Assembly: GCF_013304445.1 (NCBI RefSeq)
Contig: NZ_JAAITA010000006.1
Coordinates: 1-64,000, forward strand
Reading direction: 5' to 3'
DNA from: Blautia hansenii
Lineage (GTDB): Bacteria; Bacillota; Clostridia; Lachnospirales; Lachnospiraceae
Length of the DNA: 64,000 bases
Part shown: in pieces, positions 9,101 through 15,312 of the stretch
Layout of the letters: every line of letters starts with the position of its first letter
Position numbering within the stretch: position 1 is the stretch's first letter
Made by a program: the position numbers and the translations under genes
Notes under the pieces: generated by a model
The model's input: the letters and a program-made list of their open reading frames with translations, nothing else
The model's database searches: none
What the model was told of the DNA's origin: nothing

Positions 9101-9222
9101 TATACAATCCAGGTTTTATGACTGGTTTATCAGGAATCGCTTATGCTTTGTTAAAATATAAGATGCCCAAATTACCATTGCTTATAGGAGTTGAGGGAAT
9201 ATATGATAGAAATGAAGTTTAG
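6112..9222 (+). CDS. lanM: Class II lanthipeptide synthetase LanM
   Basis: 1036 residues, the usual length for LanM. It dehydrates Ser/Thr in the precursor by phosphorylation and elimination, then closes (methyl)lanthionine rings. The N-terminal dehydratase (about 190-620) has the kinase-like residues YKPRS (Lys253), GDIHFEN (327-332) and IIDAETF (Asp344). The C-terminal LanC-like cyclase (about 670-1025) has GFAHGNSG, WCHGAAG (Cys898) and CLCHGN (Cys950, His951), supplying the three zinc ligands. The start has GGGAG eight bases upstream. It directly follows lanA and is AT-rich compared with the flanking chromosome, consistent with cargo acquired separately. No LanT protease-transporter accompanies it in the window. 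Confidence 0.96.
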   Translation: MKKSSYLSERVYDAIPSEINMESLEYWKKILKEEGLQYVKKNHLEYFFGFINNCAFSSHEKSQPRNFVKLSLNKKAFRHEGEKMVFGAFYDPFVQEANRQLREIVIQRRYINESILFDFQQFLFNSLNNLCIRTLIYEMHICGQEGVLRGNESEQYQYYIDHFLKDKQYLNDLFSLYPVLERRINEIIQNAIDIYKEVIERIEKDADVLMKKFNITEKGFVVNHLSTDFSDSHKKGRRVFCVEFVSGDKILYKPRSLQNEIKLQEITNYFYRICNLGSYEYSILDKEMYGWCEIVIQRDCKSIEELSRYYQRIGIILFINYLLEGGDIHFENLIACNEYPVIIDAETFIGNIEENNGKSAAEKVASLLRKSVLYSGILPFYSWNNAGDTGINMSAISGEEGQKFPIKIPFIINPKSVNMRVVYDYPVSKGNHNLAMLKGRFIQPSEFADKIIQGFESAYLGAMENTETLLRIIQQYGELEVRYLIRNTQQYAIVLSSSYHPELLVDGGARNLFFYSLANGNLQNQRSRSLIEYEIEDLLSGDIPYFYFRGSKKNIYTWDGREVKDFFSKPALQQIEENIQNLSYKNLEQQTQYIKITFNMENAGTRKIKNKRLKLDLYSNMAKTAEELAKELLDKIGTNAIYSEDGADVNWIGVKLFGIKENQWMIQALPNTLYDGTVGINLVFHLYEWIYHDRKYHKICEVLDNRLLRYIDTISEGEQNIEDFNTGIFSGEGSILYTLGILYEIYDDIKYKEYFDKWLNCMETLILEDRLFDMISGNSGIVLVLINMYRKTKKPIYLQKAIQIAEQLIENMITENGKVGWKSEVVPEVLAGFAHGNSGFIELFSRLYEVYPQTKYLDILSSLVEYENSLYSEKDNNWIDLRKFSEVDQHKSQPIAWCHGAAGILLSRLTLYNAIKNLGETALLQQAIKDISLAKNKLIEDGLHAGFCLCHGNMGNLLILKRYAEIFDDKQVRSICDSRFEQILEFLNEENILPTELYNPGFMTGLSGIAYALLKYKMPKLPLLIGVEGIYDRNEV

Positions 9223-9745
9223 TAAAAATGATGAAGAAGATGGGTTGTTCCGCATAAGTTCGAGAGACATAGTTGGATTTTATAATTGTAGTAGTAAACA
9301 AGAGCGTAAGATAACAGACATTATAAAATGCTATGGAACAACAAAAAGCATAAAAGAAGTTGAACTGAAAAACATGAAGCCAGAGGATAATGTTACAGTA
9401 TCTCGGTATATAGAGAGAAATGTAGGTTCAATTATAAACAAAGATTATGTGATTGAAGGCTTTCTGGGAATGGGGAAGTTGTCCGATTGTAAAGACGAAA
9501 TGGTTAGCAGATTGGATATATCTAAGAGATACTGCTTAGAAATATTAGTGGCATTTCTTCAAGAAGCAGACATTATTATTTTGCATGAAATGTTTGAAAA
9601 TGTTTGGAATCATACTATAGAGGAAATTTTAGTTGAATTTTCACTAAGAGGAGCAGTGGTTGTGTTCTCAGAACATGGTGAAGAATCATTGATGAAATTA
9701 CCAATGCACAGTTACGACCTAAGTGGTAGGTGTGTTGGATGGTAG
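9203..9745 (+). CDS. Degenerate ABC-ATPase-like protein of the lanthipeptide locus
   Basis: 180 residues from the ATG at 9203, with GAGGGA just upstream, overlapping the lanM end by 20 bp. The layout follows an ABC ATPase without its catalytic motifs. IVGFYNCSSKQERKITDII stands where a P-loop would be but lacks GxxGxGKT. LGMGKLSDCKDEMVSRLDIS stands at the helical/signature region. ADIIILHEMFENVW stands at Walker B with His in place of Asp, followed by a switch-like VVVFSEH. It probably binds no ATP in the normal way. It could be a structural half of an export or immunity complex with the next membrane protein, or a decaying LanF. The family call is inferred from pattern. Confidence 0.55.
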   Translation: MIEMKFSKNDEEDGLFRISSRDIVGFYNCSSKQERKITDIIKCYGTTKSIKEVELKNMKPEDNVTVSRYIERNVGSIINKDYVIEGFLGMGKLSDCKDEMVSRLDISKRYCLEILVAFLQEADIIILHEMFENVWNHTIEEILVEFSLRGAVVVFSEHGEESLMKLPMHSYDLSGRCVGW

Positions 9746-9754
9746 AATAATTGG

Positions 9755-9776
9755 GGAATATGATTTTTCATATTCC
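9755..9776 (+). terminator. Hairpin after the ABC-like gene
   Basis: GGAATATGA and TCATATTCC form a perfect 9-bp stem around a T4 loop. Only TTGAG follows, with no proper T tract, so this is more likely an RNA-stabilising hairpin or weak attenuator between the ABC-like gene and the membrane protein gene than a strong terminator. Confidence 0.4.
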
Positions 9777-9893
9777 TTGAGATATATAGGGTAGAAAATA
9801 TATTTAGCTGCAATGTTTTGTCCCTCCATAGTTAACGAATCTATCTAAATAAGAAATAGGTTATATCAAACAGATTTTACAAAGGAGAAATAC

Positions 9894-10661
9894 ATGGAGA
9901 GAGTTTTAATAATATCTTATATTATCAGTATGATACTTACGGCAGGCTTTATTTATTGTATTTATAGAGAGAAATATTGGGTTTTTGAATTTGTAAACAG
10001 AATAAAGAAGCCGATACAGCAACTTGTTTATGTTTTTCTTATGCTCCTATCATCGTATGCCTATATATGCTTTTCGTTACTCATAAAGGCTGATTTTAAT
10101 GCTGTGATATGTGCGGTGCTATTACTTCTTTTGATTTGGGCTATGGACTATCTGTTTTCTTTATGTTTTAAAAAAAATGATTTGGGGATAAGTGAAAAAA
10201 AACGCTATATTTTTATGGCGTATGTGGGAGCCTGCATATCGGGATTTATTATTGCAAGTCGTGATGCTTCGAAAATGGCTTTAGAAATTCCAAATATAAC
10301 AATTAGCGTTTTGATCGGAGCTTATGTACCTTTTACATTATTATTAGAGGATGGGAAAAAAGGGAAAGTAGAATTGCAAAGTATGAAAGAAGAATGGGAG
10401 GAAAAGTATAAGAAGACATTTCGTGAACGTAAGGTCAAAGACATTCTTTCTGCTCTACTATTTGCGATGGTATATGGCGTTTTACTGGTAGGGGCGTTAT
10501 CTCCTGCTCAAAATATCATCAATGATATTGCTTCAGGGATAGGAATGGGGATGGCTACAGTGGTTGTTGCCTTTGTAGGGTTGGTTGAAGTGAAAAACAG
10601 GTTAACGAAAAGGAGGAATAAAAGAGAAGACGCAGATCAAGAGAAATCCGATACAGAGTAG
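9894..10661 (+). CDS. Polytopic membrane protein of unknown family
   Basis: 255 residues with an AAGGAG site seven bases before the ATG. About seven hydrophobic segments are seen, near residues 4-24, 41-61, 68-92, 104-124, 134-152, 186-205 and 213-233, with a charged loop about 154-185 and a very basic/acidic tail. I do not recognise a family. It follows the degenerate ABC-like protein by 148 bp and shares its AT-rich composition. A role as membrane partner for immunity or export of the lanthipeptide is possible but only inferred from position. Confidence 0.6.
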   Translation: MERVLIISYIISMILTAGFIYCIYREKYWVFEFVNRIKKPIQQLVYVFLMLLSSYAYICFSLLIKADFNAVICAVLLLLLIWAMDYLFSLCFKKNDLGISEKKRYIFMAYVGACISGFIIASRDASKMALEIPNITISVLIGAYVPFTLLLEDGKKGKVELQSMKEEWEEKYKKTFRERKVKDILSALLFAMVYGVLLVGALSPAQNIINDIASGIGMGMATVVVAFVGLVEVKNRLTKRRNKREDADQEKSDTE

Positions 10662-10726
10662 AAGGGGCAAGACAGCAAGGAGTATTTAGCCGGAATTATT
10701 TCAAATGTACCTCACAAGATTGGATG

Positions 10727-10755
10727 TTGATGCGATATAAATGATATGATATACT
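10727..10755 (+). promoter_or_regulatory. Predicted promoter for the DUF1648-like gene
   Basis: TTGATG (10727-10732) and TATACT (10750-10755) are separated by exactly 17 bp, 88 bp before the downstream ATG. It starts a separate transcription unit for the accessory genes after the lanthipeptide block. Confidence 0.5.
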
Positions 10756-10842
10756 GAAGTCCATATTATTAGATTTGTGGAGAAATAGGGATAGCCAAGA
10801 GAAAAAATATAAAATTAAATTTTGCAGAAAGAAGGCATTTTT

Positions 10843-11172
10843 ATGAAACTTGTAGGAAGCAGAAAATTAACATGGGGAATTTGCAGTATTGGTGTTTTAT
10901 TAGCAATAGTAAGCGTGTTTTTCTTACCTCAGATTATTCCTGTTCATTTTGCAAATGGGATAGCAGATGATTTTGGAAATAAGGTAGAGATTTTTTTATT
11001 TCCTATTTTGTTAATCATAATTACACTTTTGACTGGAAAAGAAAACATTAAATATTTCCTGACACATTCAAAAACATTTTTGACAGATATACAGTATAAT
11101 TTGATGATAGATGGCGTTCTCGGAATTGTTTTGATTGCAGAAATTTATGTTATTTATGCTTCATTTGTTTAA
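10843..11172 (+). CDS. Small DUF1648/SdpI-like membrane protein
   Basis: 109 residues, starting at the second Met (10843), which has AGAAGG upstream. Three hydrophobic segments (about 9-30, 50-68, 87-106) surround IIPVHFANGIADDFGNK, which matches the Pro-Val-His-Phe pattern of DUF1648, the N-terminal domain of SdpI-type immunity proteins. SdpI protects Bacillus from a secreted peptide toxin, so immunity to the neighbouring lanthipeptide is conceivable. This is an inference from a short motif. Full SdpI is longer. Confidence 0.55.
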   Translation: MKLVGSRKLTWGICSIGVLLAIVSVFFLPQIIPVHFANGIADDFGNKVEIFLFPILLIIITLLTGKENIKYFLTHSKTFLTDIQYNLMIDGVLGIVLIAEIYVIYASFV

Positions 11173-11222
11173 GTGTTTCAACAAAAAATTCCAGTTTCTA
11201 TAAAGAGCAAAGGAGAATGGTC

Positions 11223-11639
11223 ATGATTGATATGCAGAATCAAGAGGAAATTCCGATCTTAGAGGATTTTGCGGCATATATTAGAAATCCAGTATTTATG
11301 AAATTTTGTTCCGAGATTAAAAAGAAGTACAGGTGCCATGAAAAAATAGAATTTAGCCGTTGTAGTTTAGAACGTGGTTGGAATGTAAAATTTAAAAAGT
11401 CTGGGAAAAGCCTGTGTACGATATATCCAAGAGAAGGGTATTTCACAGTGCTGGTTGTGATTGGTTCAAAAGTAAAAGAAGCAGTTGAGAATATTTTATG
11501 CGACTGTGCCCCAGAATTAAGAGAACTTTATGAAAAAACAAGATGGGGAAATGGACAAAAATGGCTTATGATTGATTTAGAAGATCAAGGAGAAATGTTT
11601 GCGGATGTACTTCAGCTTATTGAAATTCGCAGGGGATAA
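11223..11639 (+). CDS. DUF3788-like protein
   Basis: 138 residues. The ATG at 11223 is preferred because AAAGGAG lies at good distance; the upstream ATG at 11217 abuts that site. Features seen are RGWNVKFKKSGKSLCTIYPREGYFTVLVVIG and a tail with RWGNGQKWLMIDLED, matching my memory of DUF3788 proteins. These are soluble and uncharacterised, and common in Firmicute accessory regions. No catalytic residues can be named. Confidence 0.6.
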   Translation: MIDMQNQEEIPILEDFAAYIRNPVFMKFCSEIKKKYRCHEKIEFSRCSLERGWNVKFKKSGKSLCTIYPREGYFTVLVVIGSKVKEAVENILCDCAPELRELYEKTRWGNGQKWLMIDLEDQGEMFADVLQLIEIRRG

Positions 11640-11692
11640 TCAATTTTGGAGTGTGGAACAAGGAGTAAAGACGGAAGACTGCGAGGTAAACG

Positions 11693-12211
11693 ATGAAGAC
11701 GTATGAAAATAAAGAGGAACTAAAGGCAGAAATCAAGAGGGCTTACGACAAATATATTGCAGAGTTTAAGGATATCCCGGAATCCTTGAAGGACAAACAA
11801 TGTATGGAGGTAGATCGAACACCTGCAGAAAATCTTGCATATCAGGTTGGGTGGACCGCATTAGTATTGAAATGGGAAAATGATGAACAGGCTGGACTTC
11901 CAGTGAAAACACCATCGGATGGTTTTAAGTGGAATCAATTGGGGGAATTGTATCAGTGGTTTACCGATACCTATGCCCATTTATCTCTAAAAGAACTAAT
12001 GGGCATGCTGGATGATAATATACAGAAAATTTTTACAATGATTGATTCTATGACGGAAGAGGAGCTATTTTTACCACATAAAAGAAAGTGGGCAGATGAA
12101 GCTACCAAAACAGCAGTATGGGAAGTTTATAAGTTTATTCATGTAAATACAGTAGCCCCTTTTGGAACATTTCGGACAAAGATTAGGAAGTGGAAGAAGC
12201 TTTTACTTTGA
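11693..12211 (+). CDS. ClbS/DfsB-family four-helix-bundle protein
   Basis: 172 residues, with GAGGT upstream of the ATG. It has the family layout: an N-terminal helix with KEELKAEIKRAYDKY, then RTPAENLAYQVGWTALVL and a Trp-rich middle (FKWNQLGELYQWFTD). ClbS, the named member, hydrolyses the colibactin cyclopropane and protects the producer; most relatives are of unknown substrate. It lies at the end of the ICE cargo next to a DUF3788 gene. A resistance or detoxification role is possible but unproven. Confidence 0.75.
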   Translation: MKTYENKEELKAEIKRAYDKYIAEFKDIPESLKDKQCMEVDRTPAENLAYQVGWTALVLKWENDEQAGLPVKTPSDGFKWNQLGELYQWFTDTYAHLSLKELMGMLDDNIQKIFTMIDSMTEEELFLPHKRKWADEATKTAVWEVYKFIHVNTVAPFGTFRTKIRKWKKLLL

Positions 12212-12282
12212 CACACAGATAGAGTTTTAGAAAATATCGTGCTTTTTTGTGCAAAAGAAAATAAATATATAATGCTATTTGG

Positions 12283-12316
12283 AGTGCATATTCAGTTTCA
12301 GGATATGCACTTTTTT
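12283..12316 (+). terminator. Rho-independent terminator of the cargo block
   Basis: AGTGCATAT (12283-12291) pairs exactly with ATATGCACT (12303-12311) and is followed by a T tract. It ends rightward transcription of the ClbS-like gene. Confidence 0.8.
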
Positions 12317-12348
12317 AATAAAATAAAAGAGACAAACATTATTCAGAT

Positions 12349-12468
12349 TCAAAGGGTAAGAAATTGTGATAAATCTATACGGTATGCTTTAATGGTTTTG
12401 GAATTTAACTTTTTTATGGTTTCACATGTTTTGAGATATTCGGATATAAAATTTGATAATTGATCCAT
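12349..12468 (-). pseudogene. N-terminal remnant of a tyrosine recombinase (XerD-type)
   Basis: A strong AAAGGAGG ribosome site precedes an ATG at 12468 on the minus strand. The 39-codon frame starts MDQLSNFISEYLKTCETI and continues KLNSKTIKAYRIDLSQFL before a stop. That is the SAM-like core-binding start of XerC/XerD integrases (Ser/Asn-x-x-Thr-I-x-x-Tyr-x-x-Asp-Leu-x-x-Phe-Leu). Nothing after the stop continues the domain in any frame I checked, so the catalytic domain is gone. It is a scar of a previous integrase gene, next to the cargo terminator. Confidence 0.65.
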
Positions 12469-12469
12469 A

Positions 12470-12510
12470 ATAGGCACCCTCCTTTGTTTTTTTCAATTAT
12501 GAGTGCCTAT
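12470..12510. repeat. 8-bp inverted repeat around the recombinase-remnant ribosome site
   Basis: ATAGGCAC (12470-12477) and GTGCCTAT (12503-12510) are perfect inverted copies 25 bp apart. The remnant's ribosome-binding site lies in the loop on the minus strand. It could control access to that site, or mark an old recombination end. Confidence 0.4.
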
Positions 12511-12526
12511 ATGGAAAATGTCGATT

Positions 12527-13060
12527 TTATTTTGGGAAAAACTTATTTAAAGTTTCCAGTGTCCCCTTTGCAGAAAATCCCCATAGTATGCTGCTAAGAG
12601 CGTTAATAGCAGCCTGCCTCCTTCGGTAGTACGTCCGGTAGGAGATACTGGGAACGTGCTTTTCCAACTCTTCCAGGATTTCCTCTGTATTTTTCAGTTC
12701 ATGGGGAGACAGAAAGGCGTAATATAATATCCAGTAATATTCTTCCCCATGCTTATGATTTTTCCGGAGCAGATCCACAGAAGAGAGAAGCAGCTTTATC
12801 ATTTTGTTACTGCGGGCAATGCTTTTTGCCCATTCTTCAATCTGGCTGTCTCCCAGATCTGCTCCTGCAGCATAGATGGAATCTAGAAATTCGTCTACAC
12901 TGGTGTTGTATTCCAGTTGGAATTGAATTTCCACCTGCCGGACAGCAACCATCAGGCTATAAGTAGAATCCCGGTAACAACGGAGCAGCTTATAGGTATC
13001 ATGGTACAACGGATTATTTTCTACTTCAGCAGAAACAGGGTGGTGATTTTTCTTTGCCAT
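12527..13060 (-). CDS. ArpU/RinA-like regulatory protein
   Basis: 177 residues. The C-terminal part SISYRTYYRRRQAAINALS resembles the sigma region 4-like helix-turn-helix of phage late regulators such as ArpU and RinA; the first 130 residues are helical. It overlaps the upstream HTH gene by one base (shared A at 13060), so the two form one operon. It probably controls ICE gene expression. The family is inferred from the tail motif. Confidence 0.6.
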   Translation of the reverse strand: MAKKNHHPVSAEVENNPLYHDTYKLLRCYRDSTYSLMVAVRQVEIQFQLEYNTSVDEFLDSIYAAGADLGDSQIEEWAKSIARSNKMIKLLLSSVDLLRKNHKHGEEYYWILYYAFLSPHELKNTEEILEELEKHVPSISYRTYYRRRQAAINALSSILWGFSAKGTLETLNKFFPK

Positions 13061-14277
13061 TATACAACCCCTCCTTTCAACAGAACTTCTGGGATTTCAG
13101 CGAAGGCAGGTAAGGTATGCTGCAGAGGCGGAGTATGCCCTGGGACGTTGGTGACGGCGTGATTTTCCGGTTTTAGTTTTAATTCAAACTGATAGGCTGC
13201 TTTCCCCCAGGGGCAGATAATACGTAGTGAATATAGATATATACTATCCTTGCAGGCTGATAAAGGAGATAATATATACTTTGTTTTGGGGCATCTACAA
13301 CAAGAAATGCCTTGTATTTCCAGTATTTCAGCGACTTTGCGAACAATGACTTTGATGTGCGATTCTGGAACGCAGGAGCCTTCCTGTGAAACGATGATTT
13401 GTTCGTCAGTAATAGATTCTGAAACGCATTCAGAATTGTTTTTGTCAGGCAAGGTATCTTCGGTTATATGTATTGGCAGTTGCATTTTCATGGCAATTTC
13501 CTCCTTATCAATCATGACATCACTGATATTAAACATAACGGACAGATAATTACGCAGATATACCATGCTACCATGTTTCCCGGAATAGGAAATCAGTGTG
13601 ATCATGTCGGTATCTTCAAGTTTTTTAAGCAGACGGGATACAGAAGATTTCGACTGTTTCCAACGTCTGGCAAGTTCCTGATAACTGAACAAGGGATTTC
13701 CAGTCTGATTGCGAAAATATACTACTGGACCGGCATCAGAGCCTTGCACAGATGGATCATTATAGACTGCATGAATCCAAAGATCCAAAAGAGCATCCAT
13801 TTCTGAACATTTTCCCAGTCCGATTAGTTTATGAACATCTGCGATTGGAAAAAAGAAAAACCCGATGTCTTTTTTGCATGGGTAATTATAGGAAAGGGCA
13901 GTATTATCTTTTGGCCAGTCTTTGATCTTGTATTGGATAATCTTATTTTTTTCGTGTAGTGAGTAGGTTAGAAGGTTTTGCTCTACCAGGGTATCCAGTA
14001 TGGATATGACCTGGTGCTGGAATTTTTGGCGGAAGTGAATCTGTAGTTCTTTAAGAGAACAGATCCATTCTCCAGGAACAACTTTGTAAGTAAGGTGTTC
14101 GATGTTCCGATAAGAGGAACTGTAATTTGCATAAGAACATAAAATGAGAAAATAAAAAAGACAGGAACCTCCGTTGGTACGGATGCTTCTGTCTTTCATA
14201 AGGGTTTGTATAAATTCCCGGTAAATCCGGCAGCGTGGAAAATCCACAATTTGTTTTAATTCTAATTGATAATTCAC
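13060..14277 (-). CDS. Helix-turn-helix ICE protein, GTG start
   Basis: 405 residues from GTG at 14277, chosen because TGGAGG lies six bases upstream; the longer frame to 14418 has a hydrophobic, poorly coding extension. A winged-helix segment around 225-275 (YQELARRWKQSKSSVSRLL, then DTDMITLISYSGKHGS) is clear. The C-terminus has a Cys-rich stretch (SCCRCPKTKY) that could bind zinc. It pairs with the ArpU-like gene. It may be a replication or transfer regulator of the element; the exact function is unknown. Confidence 0.7.
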   Translation of the reverse strand: MNYQLELKQIVDFPRCRIYREFIQTLMKDRSIRTNGGSCLFYFLILCSYANYSSSYRNIEHLTYKVVPGEWICSLKELQIHFRQKFQHQVISILDTLVEQNLLTYSLHEKNKIIQYKIKDWPKDNTALSYNYPCKKDIGFFFFPIADVHKLIGLGKCSEMDALLDLWIHAVYNDPSVQGSDAGPVVYFRNQTGNPLFSYQELARRWKQSKSSVSRLLKKLEDTDMITLISYSGKHGSMVYLRNYLSVMFNISDVMIDKEEIAMKMQLPIHITEDTLPDKNNSECVSESITDEQIIVSQEGSCVPESHIKVIVRKVAEILEIQGISCCRCPKTKYILSPLSACKDSIYLYSLRIICPWGKAAYQFELKLKPENHAVTNVPGHTPPLQHTLPAFAEIPEVLLKGGVV

Positions 14278-14491
14278 GATAAACCTCCATATAATATTGT
14301 AGTTGTAGTAAAATAATTGTAGACGAAAGATACTAAAATGTTTATAATATGCCCATAGGGGTGCTAAGTGGCATAGATTTGGCACAGTAAAATACCTGAT
14401 ATGGCATGAAAGCAACATGAAAATTAGGGTGGATATAAGGTGGACAGTTTGGAAAACCTTAGAGTTTTAGAGGGTTCCGAGGTTTTTTTCC
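14278..14491. other. Right terminal non-coding DNA of the ICE
   Basis: No gene is supported. It holds three TTGTAG hexamers (14297, 14303, 14317) close to the HTH gene start and three TGGCA pentamers between about 14370 and 14410. Such short repeats near an element end may be recombinase arm sites or regulator sites, but they are too short to be certain. Confidence 0.4.
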
Positions 14492-14537
14492 GGGGTCTGC
14501 AACACCTCTATCACCAGTTCAAATCTGGTTGGCGCCT
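14492..14537 (+). other. 3' fragment of tRNA-Cys, putative attR
   Basis: The sequence folds as the 3' two-thirds of a tRNA. An anticodon stem GGGGT/ACCTC surrounds loop CTGCAAC (anticodon GCA, Cys). A T-arm follows with ACCAG/CTGGT around TTCAAAT, then the acceptor 3' strand TGGCGCC. The 5' acceptor and D-arm are absent; ICE-like DNA precedes it. This is the expected remnant when an integrase recombines in the 3' part of a tRNA gene and restores the gene at the other end. Confidence 0.75.
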
Positions 14538-14548
14538 CTTTTTTATAT

Positions 14549-14621
14549 TCCTCCTTAGCTCAGTCGGTAGAGCATGCGGCTGTTAACCGCAGTGTCGTTG
14601 GTTCGAGTCCAACAGGGGGAG
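14549..14621 (+). tRNA. tRNA-Asn (GUU)
   Basis: Complete 73-nt cloverleaf. The acceptor TCCTCCT pairs with AGGGGGA, the discriminator is G, and the D-arm is AGCTCAGTCGGTAGAGC-like. The anticodon stem TGCGG/CCGCA surrounds loop CTGTTAA (anticodon GTT), and the T-arm is GTTGG/CCAAC. CCA is not encoded. It lies 11 bp after the tRNA-Cys fragment and is followed by a T run. Confidence 0.97.
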
Positions 14622-14672
14622 TTTTTTGTATTTTAAAATCTGCATAGATGTTTGATATAGATGAAGTTTTTG

Positions 14673-14706
14673 AGAGGCGGTTCCTGATTGGTCGCTTCTT
14701 TTTTTG
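14673..14706 (+). terminator. Terminator after the tRNA genes
   Basis: GAGGCGGTT and GGTCGCTTC form a stem with several G-T pairs, followed by a run of seven T. It ends the tRNA transcript. Confidence 0.65.
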
Positions 14707-14798
14707 TATGTTAGTTATGGTAGGTTGTCTATTTTTTCACGCAAACATCAGTAAGGGAATATACTAATAAGAACAAAAAACCAAAGGAAAGCAGTCAT

Positions 14799-15182
14799 AT
14801 GGCATCGATGGAGCATAGAAAGGCATTTTATCGCACAGAGGGAAAACATTACCGACAGGAAGCGGAGGCAGAAAAGGAGAAGTCCCTGATTTATTCCTAT
14901 TATCCTAAGGAAACGGTTCTGGCCCAGGCGTTTGTAGAAGATGCATGCGACAGACTGGACTATGAGGGCAGCTTTATCTATGATGAATATCCGGATAAGT
15001 GGCAGATAGAGAGAACCTGCCGGGAAATCTGCAGGCAGATGGAAGGCGCAGGAGAACTGGAAGCAATGGAAAGCAGGGGAAAGAGGCAGGAGGGATTCTG
15101 GGAGACCCTGACGGGGACTTTGCTGTGCCAGGAAATTTACCGAAGAAGGTGCAGAAGAAATCGCTGCAGAAAACTTTGGTGA
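14799..15182 (+). CDS. Conserved small Lachnospiraceae protein
   Basis: 127 residues with AAAGGA upstream. The core YYPKETVLAQAFVEDACDRLDYEGSF-type segment (about 41-66) and FIYDEYPDKWQIERTC (about 66-81) are of a kind I associate with conserved hypothetical proteins of this family. The tail ends in Arg/Cys-rich EIYRRRCRRNRCR. No known domain is recognised. It is the first chromosomal protein gene after the ICE and the tRNAs. Confidence 0.6.
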   Translation: MASMEHRKAFYRTEGKHYRQEAEAEKEKSLIYSYYPKETVLAQAFVEDACDRLDYEGSFIYDEYPDKWQIERTCREICRQMEGAGELEAMESRGKRQEGFWETLTGTLLCQEIYRRRCRRNRCRKLW

Positions 15183-15312
15183 AAAAGAGAAAAGAAGTTC
15201 TCCAAAACTGTTCTTTTTGGGGTTGCGGATTTCCGCTAAAACTTTTACAATAGTAGTGAATTGCAGGAACTTTAAGAGAATAAGGGGAAATAGAAAAATA
15301 CAGGGGAAAATT

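Larger units (their letters stand above)
12212..12526. other. Gap between cargo and right-end ICE genes
   Basis: This 315-bp stretch holds the cargo terminator, the recombinase remnant and the small inverted repeat listed separately. The rightward 74-codon frame at 12239-12463 overlaps both terminator and remnant and is rejected as a gene. Confidence 0.6.
1..14537. mobile_element. Right-hand part of an integrative conjugative element, left end outside the window
   Basis: This stretch carries typical Firmicute ICE genes: a VirD4/TraG coupling protein, a replication-relaxation-like protein, DUF6100- and DUF5697-like proteins and an S1-domain protein, all leftward, plus two leftward regulatory genes near the right end. 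Between them sits rightward, clearly AT-richer cargo (lanthipeptide and accessory genes). The right boundary is placed at a 3' tRNA-Cys fragment immediately before an intact tRNA-Asn, after which ordinary chromosomal genes begin. No active integrase, relaxase or VirB4 is visible, so they should lie to the left of position 1. The element identity is inferred from gene content; the right boundary is supported by the tRNA fragment. Confidence 0.8.

Noticed and set aside
9755-9776. Strong terminator between the ABC-like gene and membrane protein gene
   Set aside because: The stem is perfect but lacks a T tract; kept only as a weak hairpin.
12239-12463. Rightward 74-codon frame after the ClbS-like gene
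   Set aside because: It covers a rho-independent terminator and lies opposite the better-supported recombinase remnant; no ribosome site and low-complexity protein.
14999-15253. Frame +1 reading suggesting a frameshift in the small protein at 14799
   Set aside because: The original frame continues to a plausible Arg/Cys-rich end; the second frame is low-complexity basic.
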